From contig CAYXFU010000065.1 in assembly GCA_964464375.1 (NCBI GenBank), positions 1-11,620 on the forward strand: DNA of 11,620 nt, given 5' to 3'. Within the stretch, counting starts at the first letter, position 1, and every line of letters begins with the position of its first letter. The notes below the pieces were generated by a model that saw only the letters and a program-made list of their open reading frames with translations, made no database searches and was not told where the DNA came from. Both the position numbers and the translations under genes were made by a program. Source of the DNA: CAIOZA01 sp964464375 (GTDB lineage: Bacteria; Bacteroidota; Ignavibacteria; Kapaibacteriales; UBA2268). This document shows positions 6,217 to 11,620 of the stretch, piece by piece.

Positions 6217-6234
6217 GATGAAAGCCTCATTGTA

Positions 6235-7410
6235 TTAAAAATTATAATTTATGCCGTAAGTAAAATTTACCTTCGATGAATTGAAATTATTTTTCTGATG
6301 CTGGAATCGCATATTTGAGTACTCTGCTTGAGCTATCAAACCAAAATCCGGATAGAATCTATATTCTAGTCCGATGCTTCCTCTACCGATTAATCCGTAA
6401 TAATTCATAGAAGCAATTCCCTGGATAAATGGTTTGATACCAAGTACTTCAGGCATTATATATCTTAATATAATTCCGTAGCTGAGCAGATTGGGTTGCT
6501 GTTCGTATTGCAGCTGCTGATTTATATTATTTGTGCCGTTATATCTAACAAAAAATGTTTCCTGCCTGATGTCTGCACCAACTCTAATGTTCTTATCCAA
6601 ATCATACAAAATAGAAAATCCCATATTATTAATTTTAGATAAATAACTCGGATAAATGGTTTCCTTAGGTAGATTCCAACTGGCTGAATTTCTGATTTCC
6701 AGAGATAATCCCAGATCTTTCCAAACGGAGATTTGATCTGATATACGCAGGTCATGTTCTGGTCTTATATCCAATTCATTTCCTAGATTTGAATTTCTTT
6801 GTACCAAATCAAATTTTTGATCATAATTCTGTGGAGTAGCTGTTGCAATGTTAATCTCCTTAATATCTTCAAGCTCCGAATTTGAAATGACATTTGGCAA
6901 TTCCTTTGGAATCTCTTTTACGATATATACATACTTAATTATTGGCTTTACTGTTTCTGAATTATTCTTTATCTCGCTATTAATAATATTAACAGGAGGA
7001 GTTTCTGCCTTGATTTGAGATAAATTCTGTTTTGCCTCTTTCCCATTATTCTGATAATTTTTCCCATAAAAATAAATAAATGGTGAGATCAGAAGCAGGG
7101 TAATTATCCCTCCGGTCAGCATTGATTTAATATTGAAATTAGCTATTTTGCCCATCATACCTGGGTTTTCGGGAATCGGAACTGGAGCATTTGCAGGTAC
7201 AATGTTTACGGCACTGAAAATTGCACCTTTCATCGCTGAGCTTGGTTCATATAAATTACCACTATTGCTGATAGCATTTTTCATATTCATCAGTGTCCTC
7301 ATCTCTTCGCGGAGTGAATCATCAGATGCGATAGCTGAAAACAGTTCCTTTTCTGCTTCAGGAGTCAGCTCTCCATCTATATATTCGACTAATTGATCGC
7401 TATAGTTCAT
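6235..7410 (-). CDS. Anti-sigma-like protein with one membrane helix and a C-terminal beta-barrel-like domain
   Basis: The protein has 391 residues. Residues 1-50 (DQLVEYIDGELTPEAEKEL, then DDSLREEMRTL) match the N-terminal helix of zinc-finger-type anti-sigma factors, but no HxxxCxxC zinc site is present. A Pro-rich link leads to one hydrophobic helix (about 98-116). Residues 120-230 are polar and low in structure. Residues 232-391 have repeated amphipathic beta strands (GLSLEIRNSASWNL, GFSILYDL, IRVGADIRQETFFVRY, LLSYGIILRYIMP, SIGLEYRFYPDFGLIAQAEY) and end in GINYNF, a terminal Phe typical of outer-membrane barrels. It follows the sigma gene by 3 nt, and its SD (AGGTGA) overlaps the sigma stop. 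This suggests a one-piece link from inner membrane to envelope. Confidence 0.85.
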   Translation of the reverse strand: MNYSDQLVEYIDGELTPEAEKELFSAIASDDSLREEMRTLMNMKNAISNSGNLYEPSSAMKGAIFSAVNIVPANAPVPIPENPGMMGKIANFNIKSMLTGGIITLLLISPFIYFYGKNYQNNGKEAKQNLSQIKAETPPVNIINSEIKNNSETVKPIIKYVYIVKEIPKELPNVISNSELEDIKEINIATATPQNYDQKFDLVQRNSNLGNELDIRPEHDLRISDQISVWKDLGLSLEIRNSASWNLPKETIYPSYLSKINNMGFSILYDLDKNIRVGADIRQETFFVRYNGTNNINQQLQYEQQPNLLSYGIILRYIMPEVLGIKPFIQGIASMNYYGLIGRGSIGLEYRFYPDFGLIAQAEYSNMRFQHQKNNFNSSKVNFTYGINYNF

Positions 7411-7413
7411 ATA

Positions 7414-8004
7414 TCACCTGATATTATTTGATTCGTTAGTATATTGAGTTACTATTTCTTTAACCATGTTAGTGGCTCTGGTAATTCTCTTTCGCACACA
7501 CTCAATGCTTTCATTGCATATTTTTGCAATTTCCTCGTTTGGTAATCCCTGGAATCTCTTTAGTATGAATGGTTCTTTGTATATTTCATCGAGACTTTCG
7601 ACTGCGATATGAATAAGACCAATTAAGTCTTTATCTTTATTTAAGTGGTCGTATATTTTAACTTTTTCTTCGATATCATTGATATAATGATATTCCTCAA
7701 ACTTCTTACGATTGCGTTCCTGGAATTTTACATCGTTAAGATAAATATTCTTAGATGTGATAATCAGAAATGAAAGGATATTATTAACTGTATTACCATC
7801 TTTTGCATACTCGAAGAATTTTATCCATGTTCGTTGGAAGAGCTGCTTTGAGTCTTCTTTGTTTCTGCTGATGAAGATGCAATAGGAATTTAGTTTATTG
7901 GCATATCTTGTATATACAGCTTCAAATGCATAGTCCCTTATAGGTTTATCTTCCTTTAAGAGGATTAAAAGCTCATCGTCTGTATATGTATTATAGTCTA
8001 TCAT
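7414..8004 (-). CDS. ECF RNA polymerase sigma factor of the chimera operon
   Basis: The protein has 196 residues. Region sigma-2 (about 24-100) shows DYAFEAVYTRYANKLNSYC, the NKEDSKQLFQRTWIKFFEY block in place of the usual EDAEDLVQETFLK, and a FLIITSKNIYLNDVKFQERN helix. Region sigma-4 (about 132-186) shows ESLDEIYKEPFILKRFQGLPNEEIAKIC then ESIECVRKRITRATNMVK, the helix-turn-helix with the usual 'EEIA' start. It is divergent in sequence from the other ECF factor in this window. It lies 3 nt before the anti-sigma gene and so is its likely partner. A candidate promoter of the same geometry as the other ECF system (N17 spacer) lies upstream, suggesting autoregulation. The ATG at 8004 has only a weak SD (AAAGAT). 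Confidence 0.9.
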   Translation of the reverse strand: MIDYNTYTDDELLILLKEDKPIRDYAFEAVYTRYANKLNSYCIFISRNKEDSKQLFQRTWIKFFEYAKDGNTVNNILSFLIITSKNIYLNDVKFQERNRKKFEEYHYINDIEEKVKIYDHLNKDKDLIGLIHIAVESLDEIYKEPFILKRFQGLPNEEIAKICNESIECVRKRITRATNMVKEIVTQYTNESNNIR

Positions 8005-8037
8005 TATCTTTTAGATCTTTGTCCCATTACATAAATA

Positions 8038-8066
8038 TAGACAACTGTAAAAACGAATTTGGGACA
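8038..8066 (-). promoter_or_regulatory. Candidate ECF promoter for the chimera operon
   Basis: On the minus strand: TGTCCC (8066-8061), a 17-nt spacer, TGTCTA (8043-8038). Spacer length and the GTCTA core match the TGTAAC-N17-CGTCTAA promoters of the other ECF gene, with a different -35. The first arm of an inverted repeat (TGGGACAA on the plus strand, 8060-8067) coincides with this -35, and its partner TTGTCCCA lies at 8019-8026 in the leader. The expected start is near 8030, giving a leader of about 26 nt. Confidence 0.5.
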
Positions 8067-8073
8067 ATTTAAC

Positions 8074-8114
8074 AAAAAAAAGGATACCATTTCTGATATC
8101 CTTTGTCGTAATTC
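8074..8114 (-). terminator. Intrinsic terminator after the histidine kinase; copy 2 of a 41-bp repeat
   Basis: AAAGGATA (8079-8086) and TATCCTTT (8097-8104) make the stem, followed on the minus strand by eight T's. It matches 5502-5542 in the same orientation at 40 of 41 positions. It lies between the kinase stop (8139) and the ECF promoter. Confidence 0.85.
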
Positions 8115-8134
8115 GTAATTTTTAATTCGTAATT
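8109..8134. repeat. Two tandem copies of TAATTCGTAATT
   Basis: TAATTCGTAATT occurs at 8109-8120 and again at 8123-8134, two bases apart, between the kinase stop codon and the terminator stem. The first copy begins inside the 41-bp repeat. The other 41-bp copy (5502-5542) ends at the C of this unit without the tandem extension, so the unit may be an expandable tail of the repeat. Confidence 0.6.
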
Positions 8135-8138
8135 GAAT

Positions 8139-9686
8139 TTACTCCGGCTGGTCGAACGGTATCGAGAATGCGAACGTCGAACCAACCCCAAGCTTGGATT
8201 TGACCCAGACCCTTCCGTGATGATTCTCCACAAGCTTCTTCACGATCCAGAGCCCGAAGCCGCTGGATGGCTCGCCGGCTGTAGGCTGTGCACTTAGACG
8301 CGCCCCTCGCTGGAATGCCCGGTTTATATCGTCCTCCGATAACCCTAATCCGTTGTCGCTGATTTCAACAATTACATATTTATCTTCAGTTCTGGTTGTT
8401 ACCTTTATCTTGCCGCCGATATGCGAAAACTTAATAGCATTAGAAAGCAGATTCTCAACTATCTCATCAATCTTCTGCGCATCCATTCTTGCGTGCTGAA
8501 CTTCAGGTGAAATGTCTAACAGAAGTTCTATCTCTTTGTTATGTGCGGCTATGGAGTTACGTCTGAATACATCGGCTACTATCTCATTGATGTCGGCATG
8601 CTCGAAGTTAAGCATCATACTTGAGCTTTCGAGAGCTAATATTTTGGTTACTTCCTGTGATAAATTTACAATCTTCATTGAAGTCTCGAAGATATTGTCT
8701 ATTATCTCAGATTGTTCTTGTGCATTAAGATCATAAGAACGTAACAAATCAATTAACGACTTGATAAGTGAAGCCGGATTCTTAATGTCATGAATAACAA
8801 TAGTAAACAGGTCGTCTTTCTGCTGTTGGAGCAATTCTGCAACTTCCTGGCTTTTGGATAGACGGTCAATTTGTTCCTTCAATTCATTGTTTTGAGCAAC
8901 AAGTTCGTTTGTACGTGTACTCAGATTGTTGATCTGGGTTCGCAAAACATTTATTTCGTTTGCTAATTTTTTGTTTTCGTTCTGGAGTTTGCCATGCTCC
9001 TCAATCGAGATTATATTTGCTTCTGACATTACAGTACCACTATTATTAAATAAATGATTTTCTTCATCATAGACATCATGTTCAATTACTGTGCCAGTTC
9101 GAATATTGTTCTTTTTACGGAACATAACTACAATGACAAGAACAATAAGCCCTAAACCTAATCCAATTAAACCGGATTTCCAATCTAATTTAAATATATT
9201 ATCGTGAATTTTACTTGAAAACTTTAATGTATCTTTCCTATTAATTTGATTTTTTAGTCGGATTAGTTCATCCATCAGGCTTTTTTCGTGATTATTTACC
9301 CTTATGGCAAGGTATAAAGTGTCGGATACCCATTTCAAACTAGGATCAAATGCCGATATCGATAAATGATAGACATTCTCAGGAAGATACTTATAAATTA
9401 TAGTCTGATTATTAGTGGTATATGTTGATTGCTGATCCTTATTGTTGATATTAATCCTAAAAAAATATCCACTTGACTGGTTGTTCGCAGTTTTCACAGA
9501 GTAATCAATGCTTATAGAATCCTTCTCGGACAATACTATATTCCTATAGTCATTTGAATCTATCTTAACCCCACTTACAGTGATGGATTTTATTTTTATA
9601 GTTGCCTGTGACTCATTACCTAACGCTAGGTTAACAACTATTGCCAAAAGTAAAGGTATGACTAAAAAGAATTTTAAATTATTCAT
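8139..9686 (-). CDS. Membrane-bound sensor histidine kinase
   Basis: The protein has 515 residues: an N-terminal signal or first helix (5-23), a beta-rich periplasmic domain (about 28-133) resembling the Y_Y_Y sensor domain (IVLSEKDSISIDYSV, YKYLPENVYHLSISAFD, WVSDTLYL), a second helix (172-189), a long coiled coil (about 225-290) and a kinase core. The H-box is FTIVIHDIKNP with H299. The N-box is DEIVENLLSNAIKFS (N412, N416), G1 is ISDNGLGL (D444), and G2 is SGFGLWIVKKLVENHHGRVWV (475-495). It should phosphorylate a partner regulator; none is adjacent, though the receiver at 1256-2470 is a possible one. Start: GGAA lies 8 nt before the ATG. G+C rises sharply from sensor to kinase core. Confidence 0.93.
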   Translation of the reverse strand: MNNLKFFLVIPLLLAIVVNLALGNESQATIKIKSITVSGVKIDSNDYRNIVLSEKDSISIDYSVKTANNQSSGYFFRININNKDQQSTYTTNNQTIIYKYLPENVYHLSISAFDPSLKWVSDTLYLAIRVNNHEKSLMDELIRLKNQINRKDTLKFSSKIHDNIFKLDWKSGLIGLGLGLIVLVIVVMFRKKNNIRTGTVIEHDVYDEENHLFNNSGTVMSEANIISIEEHGKLQNENKKLANEINVLRTQINNLSTRTNELVAQNNELKEQIDRLSKSQEVAELLQQQKDDLFTIVIHDIKNPASLIKSLIDLLRSYDLNAQEQSEIIDNIFETSMKIVNLSQEVTKILALESSSMMLNFEHADINEIVADVFRRNSIAAHNKEIELLLDISPEVQHARMDAQKIDEIVENLLSNAIKFSHIGGKIKVTTRTEDKYVIVEISDNGLGLSEDDINRAFQRGARLSAQPTAGEPSSGFGLWIVKKLVENHHGRVWVKSKLGVGSTFAFSIPFDQPE

Positions 9687-9793
9687 TTTATTATTCCAAA
9701 ATATTTAAATTTAATTAATATTATGACAAACTATCATTATAGTGAATTCTAAGTATTATCGACAGAAAATTCAAAGAATTTAAAAATGCAAAT

Positions 9794-10507
9794 CTATTCT
9801 GTTTCAAAAGCTTTTTTTCTTTTGAGATAAGCTTGATGTCTTGGCTTAAGCCGTCCTTTCTTTTCGAGAGTTATCATCAGTTTATAAGCATCGAAAAAGT
9901 TATGATAATGATGATGCGGTATTTTAAACTCGTTACAGTACGCAGCCAGAGCTTTCTTAGCAAATACAATATCTGCATGCTCGGCAGCACAGTAATCCGA
10001 GGCTCCGTCGCCAATAAAAACTATGACTGTCTCTGAAGGAGTTGCGGTTAAAATTGCATTCCTCTTGCATGAAGCACAGAGACAGTTGCATGACTCGCTA
10101 GCGTTTGGAAACATCGGCTCAAATCCGTTTCCCGTATTGATTAATCTGTTACAATTAACCGGAATCCAGTCAAGTCCAATATGAGACATCAATGGTTTGA
10201 TATAAGCATCAAAACCGTCGCTTATTATCTCAAGCTGATATCCCTGAGATTTACAGTAATTTGCGAAAACAGGCAGATTGGTATCGGTCTCGAACTTAAC
10301 GGCATATTCTGCAATTTCCTTCAAAGTCAGCTTTGGATCAAGAGTAGAAATTACTTTTCGCCAATAACTACCTATATCCATAGTTCCTGTCTTGAGCATA
10401 GAGTGCCATGGTTCAAATTCGCCGTAATCCCTGAACAGCTCGTCGCCAATGTCCTTCTTGCTTATCGTCCCATCAAAATCGAGATATATTTTAACTTCTC
10501 TCTTCAA
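9794..10507 (-). CDS. MtnX-like HAD-IB phosphatase
   Basis: The protein has 237 residues with the HAD motifs in order: motif I YLDFDGTI (nucleophile D10, acid D12), motif II IISDGF (S96), a Lys in CASCKRN (K148), and motif III VFIGDGASDYCAA (D167, D171). The DIGDELF segment after motif I and the overall length place it with MtnX, the phosphatase of the methionine salvage pathway (2-hydroxy-3-keto-5-methylthiopentenyl-1-phosphate), or a phosphoserine-phosphatase-like relative; no other salvage gene is nearby, so the substrate is uncertain. A cysteine cluster, CxCxCxxC at 140-147, precedes K148. The reading frame has no ATG before motif I. TTG at 10507 is the only usual start codon, directly after AAAGGA. 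The upstream frame closes at a TAA (10537-10535). Confidence 0.85.
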   Translation of the reverse strand: MKREVKIYLDFDGTISKKDIGDELFRDYGEFEPWHSMLKTGTMDIGSYWRKVISTLDPKLTLKEIAEYAVKFETDTNLPVFANYCKSQGYQLEIISDGFDAYIKPLMSHIGLDWIPVNCNRLINTGNGFEPMFPNASESCNCLCASCKRNAILTATPSETVIVFIGDGASDYCAAEHADIVFAKKALAAYCNEFKIPHHHYHNFFDAYKLMITLEKKGRLKPRHQAYLKRKKAFETE

Positions 10508-10555
10508 TCCTTTATTTGCTTTTTGAATATATTTTTACAAAATTAGTCATAGAAT

Positions 10556-10583
10556 TTGATAAATTTGCATTGTAGCATAATAT
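10556..10583 (+). promoter_or_regulatory. Candidate sigma-70-like promoter for the barrel gene
   Basis: TTGATA (10556-10561), 16 nt, TAATAT (10578-10583). The start would be near 10590, about 15 nt before the ATG at 10605. In AT-rich DNA such matches arise by chance. Confidence 0.35.
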
Positions 10584-10604
10584 TTTTCCTAAATAGTAAC
10601 AACA

Positions 10605-11408
10605 ATGAAATCACAACCAAATGGATGGGTGCTGAGAATTGCATTTTATATGCTCATTTGCGTAAATTTTACTCCATTTGTTCCTACGTATGCTCTTGCA
10701 CAGTCTGACGCAGGATCGTCATCAATATACGAATCAAGGTGTATAGTTGATATGCCCACTGCCGGAGTATTGCCCAAAAATACTTACTGCTTCGAGGGGA
10801 CAACTTTTACCAACGGCGGATTGCTTGCTTCGTTCACGATTGCTCCACTGAAAAATTTAAACCTTGGAATCAGCTTCAGCGGAACAAATCTTATCGGAAG
10901 CGGAGATATTAAATTCCAGAAATGGCCCGGATTCATACTAAACTGGCGGATAATCGATGAAACCCGTACCATACCTGCGATCCTTATTGGTGTTAATACA
11001 CAGGGCAGAGGAGAATATATCAGCATTAAAAACCGTTTTGAAACTTATAGTACCGGTATCTACACTTCATTAAGCAAGAGCTTCAAATGGTCTATCGGGA
11101 ATTTCTCATGGCATGCAGGGCTGAACTATACTTTCGAACAAGCGGCAGGACAACACACACCAAATTTTTGGATAGGTTTCGAACATTCGATTGGAGCTTA
11201 CGGGGCTTTATATTTTGAATTGAATCCTAATCTCGCTGATAAGGACAGGCAGATATCCTCAGCTTCAGTACTATTGAACATAGGAACACGCTGGTCTATA
11301 GCCCGCGGAGTAACAATCGAATTGAAAGTAAGGGATTTGCTGGAAAATTCAAGAATTCATACGGGTTTTGAACGATGGGCGGGAATCAGTTATATTAGAA
11401 GATTTTAG
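10605..11408 (+). CDS. Outer-membrane beta-barrel protein (YjbH-like style)
   Basis: The protein has 267 residues with a cleavable signal peptide (about 1-33, cut near YALA-QSD). After it comes a conserved-looking start, IVDMPTAGVLPKNTYCFEG (47-65), with the 'DMPTAG-LP' motif found in outer-membrane proteins of Bacteroidota/Chlorobi-type bacteria. Then come barrel strands (GGLLASFTIAPLKNLNLGISFSG and so on), PAILIGVNTQGRGEY, and a GIYTSLSKSFKW strand pair. It ends GISYIRRF, with the terminal Phe expected for barrel assembly. The function is unknown. It is divergent from the HAD gene and the last complete gene of the window. No SD precedes the ATG. Confidence 0.82.
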   Translation: MKSQPNGWVLRIAFYMLICVNFTPFVPTYALAQSDAGSSSIYESRCIVDMPTAGVLPKNTYCFEGTTFTNGGLLASFTIAPLKNLNLGISFSGTNLIGSGDIKFQKWPGFILNWRIIDETRTIPAILIGVNTQGRGEYISIKNRFETYSTGIYTSLSKSFKWSIGNFSWHAGLNYTFEQAAGQHTPNFWIGFEHSIGAYGALYFELNPNLADKDRQISSASVLLNIGTRWSIARGVTIELKVRDLLENSRIHTGFERWAGISYIRRF

Positions 11409-11610
11409 TGTGATTATCCAACTTTCAAGAAGATTACAACTTTTCGAAAGTGAGAATTGCATCTTTTGCACTATTTTAATGAGCGTAGAGTTATTTAAAT
11501 TTCCCGTAACCTCCTTATTATTCAAATAATTCATTTTTGGGTTGGCACTTTTGCATCTTTTGCATCGTGTTTTTTCAATTTTAATATTTAATCCCTAACG
11601 GGATAAGGAA
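11409..11610. other. Intergenic region with a 14-bp direct repeat
   Basis: I see no gene. TTGCATCTTTTGCA occurs at 11457-11470 and 11551-11564, 94 nt apart from start to start. ACTTT-TCG-AAAGT near 11440-11452 is a small hairpin after the barrel gene, without a T-run. ATCCC-TAAC-GGGAT (11591-11604) is a 5-bp hairpin just before the putative next start. The second repeat copy is 35-45 nt upstream of that start and contains TTTTGC, which could be a -33 element. Confidence 0.4.
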
Positions 11611-11620
11611 ATGCAAAAAA
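11611..11620 (+). CDS. Possible start of a further gene (partial)
   Basis: ATGCAAAAAA at the window edge is preceded by AAGGA, one base from the ATG, and by the small hairpin at 11591-11604. Only three codons are visible, so the product cannot be judged; the frame may not be coding. Confidence 0.25.

Noticed and set aside
9762..9802. Hairpins AAATTC-AAA-GAATTT and an outer ACAGAA/TTCTGT pair near the end of the HAD gene
   Set aside because: The stem is short and AT-only, the outer arm overlaps the stop codon, and no T-run follows, so a terminator is not supported.
10181..10546. Plus-strand open frame across the HAD gene and its upstream region
   Set aside because: It is the complement of a phosphatase with all motifs; the translation shows no protein family.

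Overview
The window is AT-rich bacterial DNA (locally 20-40% G+C, with some richer patches) carrying outer-membrane beta-barrel proteins, a lipoprotein, a degraded type IX secretion (T9SS) sorting-signal fragment, two ECF sigma factors and envelope-linked signalling proteins. This mix, with GGAG-type ribosome sites on only some genes, points to the Bacteroidota/Ignavibacteriota/Kapabacteria (FCB) assemblage. That assignment is an inference from protein style, not from a marker gene. I see no rRNA, tRNA, CRISPR array or intact insertion sequence.

Layout. (1) 1-2470, minus strand: a tightly packed operon of a response regulator with a catalytically dead-looking HD-GYP domain, a FlbD-family small protein (8-nt overlap), and a secreted, probably outer-membrane protein that runs off the left edge (4-nt gap). 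(2) 2471-2965: no intact gene; it holds a 47-codon remnant of a T9SS C-terminal sorting domain and the terminator of the next gene. (3) 2966-3810, minus: a DoxX-family membrane protein and a DUF6249-like membrane protein, each with its own terminator. (4) 3811-4926: a divergent control region with two mirror-image ECF promoters (TGTAAC-N17-CGTCTAA on both strands), then on the plus strand an ECF sigma factor and a two-helix membrane protein that is its likely anti-sigma factor. (5) 4989-5467, plus: a RelE/YafQ-type toxin-antitoxin pair. (6) 5542-8004, minus: an ECF operon of sigma factor, an unusual anti-sigma factor carrying a beta-barrel-like C-terminal domain, and a lipoprotein. It is bracketed by two near-identical 41-bp terminator repeats. 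(7) 8139-9686, minus: a membrane histidine kinase with no adjacent response regulator. (8) 9794-10507, minus: an MtnX-like HAD phosphatase with a TTG start. (9) 10605-11408, plus: an outer-membrane beta-barrel protein. (10) 11409-11620: a repeat-containing intergenic region and perhaps the first codons of another gene.

The theme is envelope signalling: two separate ECF sigma/anti-sigma modules, a sensor kinase, a response regulator co-transcribed with an outer-membrane protein, and several envelope proteins as likely outputs. The strongest DNA-level signal is the mirrored promoter pair at 3859-3933, which links the first ECF factor to itself and to the divergent DUF6249-like gene. The most unusual protein is the anti-sigma/barrel chimera at 6235-7410, which could connect the outer-membrane side of the envelope to a cytoplasmic sigma factor in one chain.
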